Positions 1-8,397 of a stretch of DNA of 64,000 nucleotides are shown here, piece after piece. Source of the DNA: Euzebya sp051004735 (GTDB taxonomy: Bacteria > Actinomycetota > Nitriliruptoria > Euzebyales > Euzebyaceae); NCBI GenBank assembly GCA_051004735.1, contig JBPCKA010000061.1, positions 1-64,000 on the forward strand. The letters run 5' to 3'. Within the stretch, counting starts at the first letter, position 1; each line of letters opens with the position of its first letter. A program made the position numbers and the translations under genes. The notes below the pieces were generated by a model, which had not been told where the DNA came from, did not search any database, and saw only the letters and a list, made by a program, of their open reading frames with translations.

Positions 1-1
1 A

Positions 2-181
2 ACCCTCACCGTTGACGGCACCACCGTCTCCGGACAGGCCGAAATCGTCGTCCCCGACATCCAGACCGCCAACGCCACCGTCCACCTCATCGACACCGTC
101 ATGATCCCCCCGAGCGTCTCGGGCGAGGGTGCCTCAGAGGGCGACGCGATGAGCTCGTCCGAGGAGCCCACCGAGGGCTAA
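2..181 (+). CDS. Fasciclin (FAS1) domain protein, C-terminal end (partial)
   Basis: The window opens inside a gene; about 59 codons remain before the TAA at 179-181. The visible residues include NATVHLIDTVMIPP, the typical last strand of a FAS1 (fasciclin/beta-Ig-h3) domain. A Ser/Glu-rich tail with no membrane segment follows. FAS1 proteins are secreted or surface-bound adhesion-type proteins. The signal peptide and any other domains lie upstream of the window, so anchoring cannot be judged. Family assignment rests on this one motif. Confidence 0.75.
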   Translation, partial: TLTVDGTTVSGQAEIVVPDIQTANATVHLIDTVMIPPSVSGEGASEGDAMSSSEEPTEG

Positions 182-297
182 TCCTCCCTTATAGATCGCG
201 ACTCTTGTCGCCGCTGGCCGGTCGCCTCAGGGTGGCCGGCCATCGTCATGCCCCTACGCTGTCAGCCGACAACCGCATAGGTGAGGACGCACATCTC

Positions 298-975
298 ATG
301 GCATTCGACGAGTCGACCTGTTGGCTGGTCCGCGCGGGGAGCCGGGCACGGTATGCGACAGAATTCGTGGCCCACGCCGTGGTCAGCGTCGCGTGGGACT
401 GGACCGGGATCGGTGACCTGGCCCAGCAGTCCGACGCTGAGATCTTCCTGACGCTGGAGGATGCGGGTCACCCCAAAGCTGCTGATGACCTTCGGGATCT
501 GCGGATCTTCACCGCTCGGATGTCACCGGGTGATGTCGTGGTGGTGCCGGATCCAGCGGCTGGCGATCTGCTGTTCGGTCAGATCCTCGGGGACTATCGC
601 TATGACCCCGGTGCCGGCGATCACCGACACGCCCGTCCCACGCGCTGGTTCGGTCGGCTGGCCACGGCGCAGGCGGACGACTTCCTGGTGGCCGGAACCA
701 CGAATACCCGGCTGATGCTACGCCGACTGCCCGAACAACTGCATTGGCAGCGCCTGTCCAGTGAGGTCGATGACTTCCTGGGCCGGGACCCGACAGATGT
801 CCCCCGGATTGCCCGGCGAAGCCAGGGCGGGGCGGGCACAGTTAGGAAGCGAACGGGCGTGGCGATGAAGCCAACCAAGACGCTGGTGCCTGACCGCCTG
901 TGTCCCTCTTGCGGTCTGCTGCGTTCACCGTCGCTGTTCCTTGGCGCCGACGAGTACTGCCGCGACTGCGCATAG
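298..975 (+). CDS. Standalone EVE/PUA-like reader domain with C-terminal zinc ribbon
   Basis: The product is about 225 aa. The ATG at 298 is preferred over a TTG at 205 because homology-like sequence begins there (CWLVRAG near residue 8) and a purine-rich GGTGAGGA lies upstream. Residues 8-130 (WLVRAG, VVSVAW, GDVVVVPDP, FGQILGDYRYDP, RPTRWF) resemble the PUA/EVE-like N-terminal domain found on Mrr- and McrB-like restriction enzymes. Here no nuclease follows. The C-terminus is instead a compact CxxC-x17-CxxC zinc ribbon ending the protein. I infer a nucleic-acid reader, possibly for modified bases. No partner nuclease or methylase is adjacent: upstream is a fasciclin gene, downstream a phosphoesterase. 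Confidence 0.6.
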   Translation: MAFDESTCWLVRAGSRARYATEFVAHAVVSVAWDWTGIGDLAQQSDAEIFLTLEDAGHPKAADDLRDLRIFTARMSPGDVVVVPDPAAGDLLFGQILGDYRYDPGAGDHRHARPTRWFGRLATAQADDFLVAGTTNTRLMLRRLPEQLHWQRLSSEVDDFLGRDPTDVPRIARRSQGGAGTVRKRTGVAMKPTKTLVPDRLCPSCGLLRSPSLFLGADEYCRDCA

Positions 976-1056
976 GCGGAATCCGCTCGGTCCCTAATAC
1001 ACTGCGACCAGCTGGTATCCCGGCCAGCAGCAGCCGAGTAGTCAGGCACTGTCGAC

Positions 1057-2898
1057 ATGCCCCTGTCCCGACGAGACTTCATGGCGCTGGTTGCTGGCGT
1101 TGCCGCCTTGACGGGCCTGCCACAGATTGCGGTCGCCCAGCATCTGGCGCAGGCCGGTGATGAGGCAGCCCGCCAGGCTGCGGCCGACGCCACGACATTG
1201 GCCCAGACCCTACGGGCGGGCACGGCGAACGGATTGGGATATCGCATGATGGCGACCGGGGCCGGTGAACCCCATATCCTGCGGGAGGATCTTGTTTCGG
1301 CGCAGGACGGTCGCACCGGGCGCCGTCGCAGTCTGCTCAGCTTTCTGCACCTGACCGACCAGCACCTTATTGACGGGCAGTCGCCGGCCCGGGTGGAGTT
1401 CACCGACCGCTTCGTCGAGGGGAGTTGTCCACCTCCCTTTGAGTCGGCCTGGCGTGCGCACGAGGCGGCGTCGGTCAGGATCGCGGCGGCCATGCTCGCC
1501 AAGGTGCGGGGCATCGGAATCTCCCCGGTTACGGGGGTCCCGATCGCGGCGGCCATCTGCACCGGTGACAACACCGACAATCAGCAGGCCAATGAGGTCG
1601 AGTGGTTCCTGGGCGTCATGGACGGCGGGGTGGTTACTCCCAACTCTGGCGACCCGACGATGTATGAGGGGTCCCAGACCTCCGGCGACCTGGCGTACTG
1701 GCATCCCGCCCCGGCCATCCAAGACCGCTACAAGACCACGTTCGGGTTCCCTGACGCCCCCGATTTCCTGGAGCGTGCGCTGGCACCATTCACTGCTCCC
1801 GGTATCGGGCTGCCGTGGTACGTCTGCTATGGCAACCACGACGGGCTGGCGCAGGGCAATGCGCCCACCGACCCCGTCATCGAGGGCATTGCCACCGGGC
1901 CGGTGAAGGTGTTGAGTCCCCCGCCGGCCAATCCGTGCGTGCTTGAGGCGGGGGAACTGCCAATCGGCGGTGTTCCGACTGCGCCCGCCACGTCGGTGAC
2001 CGCCGATCCCGATCGGCGCATGCTGACTCGAGCACAGTACGCCCAAGCCCATCTGGATGCCCCCGGCCTGCCCAGTGGACATGGACTGACCACCGACAAC
2101 GTGACACAGGGGCGCATGTTCTACGCCGCCGACGTGGGAGCGCTGCGCTGGATCGTCCTCGACACCGTCAACCCCGGTGGGTTCTCTGAAGGCTCGATCG
2201 GTGATGCCCAACTGGCCTTCCTCGAGGCCGAACTGGCAGCTGCCGATCAGGCCGGAAAGTTGGCGGTGTTGTTCAGCCACCACGGGCTGCGGTCCCTGGA
2301 CAACCCCGTGATCACCCCTGATCCGCTTGATCCGGCCGGTGGTGATCTGCCACGCCACATGTCAGAGGAGGTGCGGGCGCTCTGCAACGCCCACCCCAGC
2401 CTGATCCTGTGGGTCAACGGACACACCCATCGCAACACCATCGGGGCGCAGGGCACGTTCTGGGATGTGGGTACCGCAGCCCACATCGACTGGCCGCCAC
2501 AATCACGACTGATCGAGGTGGTCGACAACGCCGACGGGACCCTGTCGATTTTCACGACCATGGTCGACCTGGCAGTCGAGGACCCGGTGGTCGCGCTTGC
2601 TCAGGAACTGATGGCCAACGATCCGCAGGCAGGCTTCGACGGCACCGGCCCCGGTGAGGCCGATGACCGCAACACCGAACTGATCATCGCCAACCCCTTC
2701 GCACAGGCAGGCCCCGTCCCCAGCGCCACGCCGACGGCCACCCCGTTGCCGACGATGCCACCGTCGTCGGGGACGACCACCAGCAGTCAGACCGCCCTGC
2801 CCCGCACCGGCGGTGGAGGGACAACCCTCACGGTGGGAGGTGCGCTGCTGGTGGCCGGAATGGCCGGAATTCGCACCCTGCGTCGGCCCCGCCGATAG
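1057..2898 (+). CDS. Tat-exported, LPxTG-anchored metallophosphoesterase (PPA1498-like family)
   Basis: This 613-aa protein matches calcineurin-like metallophosphoesterases of the TIGR03767 type. The N-terminus carries a twin-arginine signal (SRRDFMAL followed by a hydrophobic stretch and AQ). Metal-site motifs appear in order: HLTDQH, GDNTDN, GNHDG, FSHHG and NGHTHRN. After a Pro/Thr/Ser-rich spacer the protein ends with LPRTG, a hydrophobic helix and an RRPRR tail, a textbook sortase signal about 33 residues from the end. It should be folded in the cytoplasm, exported by Tat and fixed to the wall. The natural phosphoester substrate is unknown. No sortase is encoded in the window. Confidence 0.85.
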   Translation: MPLSRRDFMALVAGVAALTGLPQIAVAQHLAQAGDEAARQAAADATTLAQTLRAGTANGLGYRMMATGAGEPHILREDLVSAQDGRTGRRRSLLSFLHLTDQHLIDGQSPARVEFTDRFVEGSCPPPFESAWRAHEAASVRIAAAMLAKVRGIGISPVTGVPIAAAICTGDNTDNQQANEVEWFLGVMDGGVVTPNSGDPTMYEGSQTSGDLAYWHPAPAIQDRYKTTFGFPDAPDFLERALAPFTAPGIGLPWYVCYGNHDGLAQGNAPTDPVIEGIATGPVKVLSPPPANPCVLEAGELPIGGVPTAPATSVTADPDRRMLTRAQYAQAHLDAPGLPSGHGLTTDNVTQGRMFYAADVGALRWIVLDTVNPGGFSEGSIGDAQLAFLEAELAAADQAGKLAVLFSHHGLRSLDNPVITPDPLDPAGGDLPRHMSEEVRALCNAHPSLILWVNGHTHRNTIGAQGTFWDVGTAAHIDWPPQSRLIEVVDNADGTLSIFTTMVDLAVEDPVVALAQELMANDPQAGFDGTGPGEADDRNTELIIANPFAQAGPVPSATPTATPLPTMPPSSGTTTSSQTALPRTGGGGTTLTVGGALLVAGMAGIRTLRRPRR

Positions 2899-2926
2899 GC
2901 AACGGCGAATAGGATCCAGCGATGAC

Positions 2927-4312
2927 TCAGAGTTTCTCGAGTTCACTCAGGGACTCGTCCAGATGATCCAGCAGTCGCTGCAGATGGGGCAGGGTACGAC
3001 GACATCCGGTGATCCCCACATCGAGGTTGCCGGCGTTGGTGGCGACGGTGATGTTCATCGCCTGGCCATCGGTCGGGATCGACAGGGGGTAGGAGCCGAC
3101 CAGACGCGCACCGTTGTAATACATGGGCCGCTGGGGCCCGGGGACGTTGGAGATGATCAGATTGAACGGGGGCTTGCGCAGCGCGTCGAAACGGAACAGG
3201 GGGCCCAGCGCCAGGGGGGCGAAGGTCAGCCCGGACAGCAGGATCATGCCGCCCTGGCTCAGCCCCTGGAAGCTGATCTTGCCCTGTTCCATGGAGTGGC
3301 GGACCATCTCGAACCGCTTCTGCGGGTCAGCCAGGTGGGTGCCCAGGTTGCACAGCACCACACCAACGGAGTTCCCGCCGCCGGCGTCCTCGGGCCGACG
3401 CAGCGACACCGGGACACACGCGACCAACGGCGCCTCGGGCAGTGCATCAAGATCCAGCAGATAGCGGCGTAGCGCACCTGCGCACATGCCCATGACGACA
3501 TCGTTGAGGGTGGCGTTCTGGGCCTTGCGGACCGCAGCGATCCTGGCGGTGGAATACGACTGGGCGGCGAAGCGGCGAGACCCGGTGATCGGCTGGTTCA
3601 GGATCGACCGGGGAGCCTGATACGGCAGTGCCACGGCCTGATCTCCGAAGGATTTCCACACTGTTTTCAGGGCCGCCTCGCTGGACCCCAGGACAGCTTT
3701 GCCGACCCCCTTGGTGACCGCCACGGTGCCTCCCACCAGATCCGCTACCCGGCGCAAGGGATTACCCCGTTCGGAGTGGCGTTCCCCCCTGGGCGGGCGC
3801 TGCGGGGGCGACAACGGCGGCGGCATGTCACGTTCGTCGGGATCATCACTGAGCATGTCCTGCAGCATCTTCATGCCGCTCATGCCGTCGATCAGCGCAT
3901 GATGCATCTTGGTGAACAGCGCGAACCGGCCGTCTTCCAGTCCCTCGATCAGATGGGCTTCCCACAGGGGCCGGGAACGGTGCAACATCGTGCCGTGCAA
4001 TCGGGATGCCAAGGCCAGCAACTCACGGACCCTGCCGGGGTGGGGCAGCGCCGAGTGCCGCACGTGGTATTCCAGGTCGAGGTTGACGTCCTCCTCCCAG
4101 GCCCACGGGCCGACCGCCCCCATGCGCACGGCCCGGCGCCGCAATCGTGGATCGATGTCTGATTGGGCGATCGTGGCCTGCAACATCCGGCCGACAAAGT
4201 CAGGGCCCGCGTCCGGCGGCGGCCTGAACAACTGCAGCCCACCGACGTGCATGGGTCGCTCACGGCCTTCGGCGTCCAGGAACAACGAGTCCGTTATCGG
4301 CATCACACGCAT
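2927..4312 (-). CDS. Wax ester synthase/diacylglycerol acyltransferase (WS/DGAT)
   Basis: The product (461 aa) catalyses acyl-CoA-dependent esterification of diacylglycerol or fatty alcohols to make storage lipid. The catalytic HHALIDG (HHxxxDG) lies at residues 137-143, PLW at about 115, and the later NDVVMGMCAGALRRYL region is typical of the family. Length matches the usual 450-480 aa. I chose the ATG at 4312 because GGAGGG sits 8 nt upstream and PITDSLFL begins just after; the longer reading runs into the upstream E1-beta gene. It lies 62 nt downstream of the E1-beta stop on the same strand, so co-transcription with acyl-CoA-forming enzymes is plausible. Confidence 0.9.
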   Translation of the reverse strand: MRVMPITDSLFLDAEGRERPMHVGGLQLFRPPPDAGPDFVGRMLQATIAQSDIDPRLRRRAVRMGAVGPWAWEEDVNLDLEYHVRHSALPHPGRVRELLALASRLHGTMLHRSRPLWEAHLIEGLEDGRFALFTKMHHALIDGMSGMKMLQDMLSDDPDERDMPPPLSPPQRPPRGERHSERGNPLRRVADLVGGTVAVTKGVGKAVLGSSEAALKTVWKSFGDQAVALPYQAPRSILNQPITGSRRFAAQSYSTARIAAVRKAQNATLNDVVMGMCAGALRRYLLDLDALPEAPLVACVPVSLRRPEDAGGGNSVGVVLCNLGTHLADPQKRFEMVRHSMEQGKISFQGLSQGGMILLSGLTFAPLALGPLFRFDALRKPPFNLIISNVPGPQRPMYYNGARLVGSYPLSIPTDGQAMNITVATNAGNLDVGITGCRRTLPHLQRLLDHLDESLSELEKL

Positions 4313-4374
4313 TGCTCTGGCCCTCCGGTTGCCTCCGTTCGCCGCAGCGTAGCGGGTTTGGAGAGGGCGCAGCC

Positions 4375-5388
4375 TCAGATTGCGAGCACGTCCTTGAGTG
4401 CCTTGGCGATACGGGTCGGCCCCGGGAAGTAGTCCCACTCCTGTGCGTGGGGGTAGGGGGTGTCCCAGCCGGTGACCCTGGTGACCGGCGCCTCGAGATG
4501 GAAGAAGCAGTGCTGTTGGACCAGTGCGGCCAGTTCGGCGCCGAAACCTGAGGTCAGGGTTGCCTCATGGACCACGACACAACGGCCGGTCTTGCGGACC
4601 GATTCAACAATCGTGTCAAGGTCAAGCGGCAGCAGGGTGCGAAGATCAACGATCTCGGCGTCGATCTGTGCCTCTGCGGCCGCGGCACGGGCGACATGGA
4701 CCATGGTTCCGTAGGCCAGGATGGTCACCTCCGAGCCAGCCTGCCTGACGACGGCCGTTCCCAGGGGCACCGTGTAGTGACCCTCGGGCACTTCGCCCAG
4801 TTCATGGCTGGCCCAGGACTTGGCCGGTCCTTCATGGTGACCGTCGAACGGACCGTTGTAGATCCGCTTGGGTTCCAGGAAGACGACCGGGTCGTTGTCG
4901 GCGATGGCCGACAGCAACAGCCCCTTGGCGTCGTAGGGGTTGGAGGGCACCACGGTCTTCAGGCCCGCGACGTGGGTGAACAGCGCTTCGGGCGATTGGG
5001 AATGGGTCTGACCGCCGAAGATGCCGCCACCGGTCGGCATGCGGACGGTGATCGGCGCCCAGAAGTCACCACCGGAGCGGTGGCGCAGGCGGGCGGCTTC
5101 GCTGACCAGCTGGTCATAGCCCGGGTACATGTAGTCGGCGAACTGGATCTCTACGCAGGGACGCAGGCCGTAGGCACCCATGCCGATCGCGGCGGCGATG
5201 ATGCCGCCCTCGCTGATTGGGGTGTCGAAGCACCGGGTCTTACCGAAGCGCTCCTGCAAGCCCTTGGTGCACCGAAAGACCCCTCCGAAGTAGCCGACGT
5301 CCTCGCCGAATACGACCACGTTCTCGTCGGCCTCCATCGCCACGACATGAGCGTCCCGGATCGCCTCGATCATGTTCATGTGTGCCAT
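4375..5388 (-). CDS. bkdA2: 2-oxoisovalerate (branched-chain) dehydrogenase E1 beta subunit
   Basis: The protein is 337 aa and is the beta chain of the thiamine-diphosphate E1 enzyme that decarboxylates branched-chain 2-oxo acids. Key signs are VFGEDVGYFGGVF near residue 26, FDTPISEGGI and ADYMYPGYDQL. The segment KRIYNGPFDGHH is characteristic of the bacterial branched-chain (BkdA2) type rather than pyruvate E1. Its ATG directly abuts the TAG of the E1 alpha gene, so translation is probably coupled. Neither an E2 acyltransferase nor a dedicated E3 gene is next to it, so the complex must be completed from elsewhere. Confidence 0.88.
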   Translation of the reverse strand: MAHMNMIEAIRDAHVVAMEADENVVVFGEDVGYFGGVFRCTKGLQERFGKTRCFDTPISEGGIIAAAIGMGAYGLRPCVEIQFADYMYPGYDQLVSEAARLRHRSGGDFWAPITVRMPTGGGIFGGQTHSQSPEALFTHVAGLKTVVPSNPYDAKGLLLSAIADNDPVVFLEPKRIYNGPFDGHHEGPAKSWASHELGEVPEGHYTVPLGTAVVRQAGSEVTILAYGTMVHVARAAAAEAQIDAEIVDLRTLLPLDLDTIVESVRKTGRCVVVHEATLTSGFGAELAALVQQHCFFHLEAPVTRVTGWDTPYPHAQEWDYFPGPTRIAKALKDVLAI

Positions 5389-6624
5389 CTAGCGGCCCTG
5401 CTTCTCTTCGCGCTGGCGTACCAGGTGTGCAGGCAACTCCTCAAACACATCCTCAAAGATGTCTCGCGCGGGCCACGGTCCTGTGTGCAGGGTCCCATGC
5501 CCCTCCGCTTCCTTCAGCGCGGCCATGACTTCGGCGGTGATCGTGACCTTCAACGACTCGAGCTTCACGTCGGTCCAGTCGCTGGTGGCGACGAGGTGTG
5601 CGTGCAGACGCGTGATCGGGTCGCCCAACGGCCAGGCGTCGTACTCGTCCTTCGGCCGGTAGGCGGTTGGATCGTCGGAGGAGGAGTGGGCTGCCGCCCG
5701 GTAGGTGACCCATTCGATCAGGGTGGGGCCCAGGCTGCGGCGGGCCCGCTTCGTCGCCCAGGAACTGGCGGCCCGCACTGCCAGATAGTCGTTGCCGTCA
5801 ACGCGCAGCGAGGGGACTCCGAACCCATGCCCTCGCGCTGCGAAGGTCGCGGCACCACCACGGGCGATGGCCTGGAAGGTCGAGATGGCCCACTGGTTGT
5901 TGACGATGTTCAACACCACCGGCGCCTGATAGGTCGAGGCGAACACCAGCGCGGAGTGGAAGTCGGCTTCTGCCGTGGATCCGTCGCCGATCCAGCCTGC
6001 CGCGATCGCGCTGTCTCCCTTGATCGCCGAGGCCATGGCCCAGCCCACCGATTGGCTGAACTGGGTCGCCAGGTTGCCCGAGACCGAGAAGAATCCGTGC
6101 GCCTTCGAGCTGTACATGACCGGAAGTTGGCGGCCCTGGACGGGATCCAGTTCGTTGGAGAAGATCTGGCACATCATGGTCACCAACGGGTACCCAGCGG
6201 CGATCAACAGGCCCTGCTGGCGGTAGGTCGGGAAGTTCATGTCGCCCTCGACGAGTTCGCGTTGGAACCCACAGGCGATGGCTTCCTCACCCAGGCACTG
6301 CATGTAGAAGCTGGTCTTCCCGGTCCGTTGGGCCGTCAGCATCCGGCGGTCGAACTCGCGAACCGTCAGCATGTGCCGCAGCCCGGCGATCAGCTCGTCG
6401 GTGGACAGATCGGGCGCCCACGGGCCCACTGCCATCCCGTCATCGTCCAGGACGCGAACCAGGCCATATGCCAGATCCCTGATGTCGGCTGGGTCGGCAT
6501 CGACTGCAGGCCGTGGTGTCTCGCCGGCGGAGGGCAGGTCCAGGTCGGTGAAGGCGGGAACGTCGCCGGGTCGAAACGTCGGTTCCGGGACCGTCAACTG
6601 CAGGGGTGGTAAGGAAGAGGTCAT
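5389..6624 (-). CDS. bkdA1: 2-oxoisovalerate dehydrogenase E1 alpha subunit
   Basis: About 411 aa from the ATG at 6624. A GTG at 6669 would add 15 residues of unlikely sequence. The thiamine-diphosphate motif runs from GDGSTAEADFHSA to IVNNQWAIS, and AAHSSSDDPTAYR matches the phosphorylation-loop region of branched-chain E1 alpha chains. The extended N-terminus before the LTVREFDRRM helix is also typical of BkdA1 proteins. It forms an alpha2-beta2 heterotetramer with the next gene. Together they convert valine-, leucine- and isoleucine-derived oxo acids to branched acyl-CoA, which could feed branched fatty acids or the WS/DGAT two genes downstream. Confidence 0.88.
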   Translation of the reverse strand: MTSSLPPLQLTVPEPTFRPGDVPAFTDLDLPSAGETPRPAVDADPADIRDLAYGLVRVLDDDGMAVGPWAPDLSTDELIAGLRHMLTVREFDRRMLTAQRTGKTSFYMQCLGEEAIACGFQRELVEGDMNFPTYRQQGLLIAAGYPLVTMMCQIFSNELDPVQGRQLPVMYSSKAHGFFSVSGNLATQFSQSVGWAMASAIKGDSAIAAGWIGDGSTAEADFHSALVFASTYQAPVVLNIVNNQWAISTFQAIARGGAATFAARGHGFGVPSLRVDGNDYLAVRAASSWATKRARRSLGPTLIEWVTYRAAAHSSSDDPTAYRPKDEYDAWPLGDPITRLHAHLVATSDWTDVKLESLKVTITAEVMAALKEAEGHGTLHTGPWPARDIFEDVFEELPAHLVRQREEKQGR

Positions 6625-6836
6625 TGCTCTGATCCCATGTTCGGGGGAGTGCGCGGGCTGCTCGGGCACCGGAGGGTCGCCCCGGCATCATGCCCTCCCG
6701 CACAAGAGGGTGGATCACCAGCATGGCATATCTTCTTGGGAGGCGGGGCTGGCGGGACGACCGCCCCGACGTCGCCGCTCCAAACTGCTTGGATGGGGCG
6801 ACCCGCACACCCTGACCATGAAGAGAGCCTGTTGCC

Positions 6837-7433
6837 GTGAGCACCGTACTGATCAGTGGCGCCGATGCCGACGCCGTGTCCAGCCGTTTGTCCACCGATG
6901 GTCATGCGGTCACCGCTGCCACGACCGTCATGGCCCTGAAGGAACTGGCCCCCTCCATCACCCAGGGATCGGTGGACCTCTACATCCAACTGCCGGTTCG
7001 CGTGGTGACAGAGGGGGCAAACGCGGTGGACGTCATCGGGCACTTCCTGCGTGAGGGGCTGTTGCGCCGATTCGACGCGGCCTCTGCCGTGCTACCGCTA
7101 TTGGCAACCTGTGCGGCAACGATGCTCGTGGGCGGTAACCATCCGGCAGACTCCCATGCCCCGGACAACCCAGAGGCCCGGATCTCCCTCATGAAGGTGC
7201 TGGGTCATGCGTTGCTGCTTGAGAAGCCAGGTGATGTGACCGTCTCGATCGTGGCAGGAGCCGGAGTCGAACGGATCGCGGAGTTGGCCCAACAACTGCT
7301 GACGTCGCCCTCCTCGGCCAAGCCCATGTCGGTGTCGCTTGAGACCGCTGAAGAGTTGACCGATTCCATCCCCCCGCTGGACTATGCCCACTGGCGCGAC
7401 GCACTGCTGACCATGACCGAGACGCGCGCCTGA
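6837..7433 (+). CDS. Conserved-looking hypothetical protein
   Basis: A GTG-started 198-aa cytoplasmic protein with no membrane segment. I do not recognise the family. The N-terminus STVLISGADADAVSSRL looks like a beta-alpha unit of a Rossmann-type fold, but there is no clear GxGxxG nucleotide loop and no short-chain-dehydrogenase catalytic YxxxK. A second hydrophobic helix (AASAVLPLLATCAATMLVGG) and LLLEKPGDVTVSIVAG suggest an alternating alpha/beta fold. Codon use and GC are like the neighbours. It is divergent from the bkd operon and precedes the phasin-like gene. Confidence 0.6.
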   Translation: MSTVLISGADADAVSSRLSTDGHAVTAATTVMALKELAPSITQGSVDLYIQLPVRVVTEGANAVDVIGHFLREGLLRRFDAASAVLPLLATCAATMLVGGNHPADSHAPDNPEARISLMKVLGHALLLEKPGDVTVSIVAGAGVERIAELAQQLLTSPSSAKPMSVSLETAEELTDSIPPLDYAHWRDALLTMTETRA

Positions 7434-7475
7434 GCTGGGCGGCCATGCGCGGGCGTACGGATGGTCAACGCTTCT

Positions 7476-7493
7476 TGCTAGATATCCCTAGCA
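7476..7493. promoter_or_regulatory. Inverted repeat, candidate operator for the phasin-like gene
   Basis: TGCTAG-ATATCC-CTAGCA is a perfect 6-bp inverted repeat with a 6-bp spacer, 21 nt ahead of the ATG of the phasin-like gene. Its AT-rich centre stands out from the surrounding GC-rich DNA. An XRE-family repressor lies just downstream, so an operator is a reasonable guess. No second copy was seen in front of the regulator. Confidence 0.4.
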
Positions 7494-7514
7494 GTGGTTG
7501 GTAAAGTGATCGGC

Positions 7515-7874
7515 ATGAGCACCACTACCGCCCCCACCACCATCATCGACACCGTCGTCTCCGTTCAGGAGCAGGCCCTGCGCCTGGCTCGCAGCACCTC
7601 GGAGAGCGCCGCCAAGACCATGGAGTCCTGGACCAAGCAGGTCCACGGCATGATTCCCGAGCAGTTCTCGGATCTGAGCTTTGAGCCGGGCACCCTGGTC
7701 CCCGCGCCGACCCAGACCGTCGACACCTTCTTCACCTTCGTCGAGGGCCTGCTGGGCCAACAACGCGAGGTCCTGACCAAGGTCGTTGAGTCCGGCGAGG
7801 CCCTGTTGGCCGGCCAGACCAGCAACAAGCAGACCAGCAAGAAGACCACCAGCACCAAGGCCACCACCAAGTAG
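7515..7874 (+). CDS. Phasin-like granule-associated protein
   Basis: About 119 aa from the ATG at 7515; a GTG at 7494 would add seven residues. The protein is mostly amphipathic helix (VVSVQEQALRLARSTSESAAKTMESWTKQV; TFFTFVEGLLGQQREVLTKVVESGEALLAG). It ends in a Lys/Thr-rich tail (TSKKTTSTKATTK), as phasins that coat polyhydroxyalkanoate or lipid inclusions often do. No PHA synthase is in the window, but a WS/DGAT is 3 kb away, so lipid-body association is equally possible. A terminator hairpin follows and an XRE regulator is next. Confidence 0.6.
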   Translation: MSTTTAPTTIIDTVVSVQEQALRLARSTSESAAKTMESWTKQVHGMIPEQFSDLSFEPGTLVPAPTQTVDTFFTFVEGLLGQQREVLTKVVESGEALLAGQTSNKQTSKKTTSTKATTK

Positions 7875-7894
7875 TCACCCGTTGATCCGTCCTC

Positions 7895-7924
7895 AGCCCC
7901 CTCGCCGCCATGCGGTCGGGGGCT
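7895..7924 (+). terminator. Hairpin terminator after phasin-like gene
   Basis: AGCCCCC at 7895-7901 pairs with GGGGGCT at 7918-7924, with an inner CCGC/GCGG stem and a CAT loop. It starts 21 nt past the stop codon. There is no strong T-run, as is usual in high-GC actinobacteria. Confidence 0.6.
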
Positions 7925-7956
7925 GTTGGCGGTCTGGCAAGTGTTGAGGAGGGTTC

Positions 7957-8367
7957 ATGCGCGACCCCGAGGACGTGTGGAAAGGTCAGCTGGAGACCCT
8001 GGGCCGGTTCATCCGTACTCAGCGTCAAAACGCCAACCTGTCGCTGCGGCAGTTGGCCGACCTGACCAAGGTGTCAAACCCCTACCTCAGCCAGATCGAA
8101 CGCGGCCTGCACGAACCGTCGGTCCGTGTGCTCAAGAGCGTGGCCGAGGCGTTGGATCTGTCGGCGGAGACCCTGCTGCATCAGGCAGGTTTGATCGCGG
8201 ACCGGGTCGCGGGGGAGGAGGGGAGTGGCGACACAGGCCCGGCGGGGGCCCAACGTCGGACCGAGGTGGCCTTGCGGGCCGACCCGCTGCTGAGCCCCGA
8301 GCAGGCCGAGGCACTGATCGCCGTCTACCGCTCCTATATCGGCGCCCGCGGTTCACAGCCCAAATGA
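7957..8367 (+). CDS. XRE-family helix-turn-helix regulator
   Basis: This 136-aa protein has an N-terminal HTH_XRE domain at about residues 12-70 (LGRFIRTQRQNANLSLRQLADLTKVSNPYLSQIERG), followed by a short linker. A conserved-looking C-terminal helix (DPLLSPEQAEALIAVYRSYI) may serve for dimerisation or ligand sensing. It sits 80 nt downstream of the phasin-like gene with a terminator between them, and AGGAGGG precedes its ATG. Its position makes it the likely regulator of the phasin-like gene, acting perhaps at the inverted repeat at 7476. Confidence 0.75.
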   Translation: MRDPEDVWKGQLETLGRFIRTQRQNANLSLRQLADLTKVSNPYLSQIERGLHEPSVRVLKSVAEALDLSAETLLHQAGLIADRVAGEEGSGDTGPAGAQRRTEVALRADPLLSPEQAEALIAVYRSYIGARGSQPK

Positions 8368-8374
8368 GCGGTGC

Positions 8375-8390
8375 GCTATCAGTGCTATCA
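8375..8390. promoter_or_regulatory. Direct repeat overlapping TA promoter
   Basis: GCTATCA occurs at 8375-8381 and again at 8384-8390, a 9-bp period, just ahead of the antitoxin ATG at 8398. TATCAT at 8386 could serve as a -10 hexamer for a nearly leaderless transcript. Such repeats are typical binding sites for autoregulating ribbon-helix-helix antitoxins. Confidence 0.4.
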
Positions 8391-8397
8391 TTGGGGG

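Noticed and set aside
4567..6612. 681-codon plus-strand open frame opposite the bkd genes
   Set aside because: It lies exactly antisense to well-recognised E1 alpha and beta genes and has no recognisable domain. Long antisense frames are common in high-GC DNA.
6737..6775. Hairpin CGGGGC/GCCCCG before the 6837 gene
   Set aside because: It has a short stem with a long loop and no placement that clearly marks a terminator or leader; such pairs arise by chance at this GC content.
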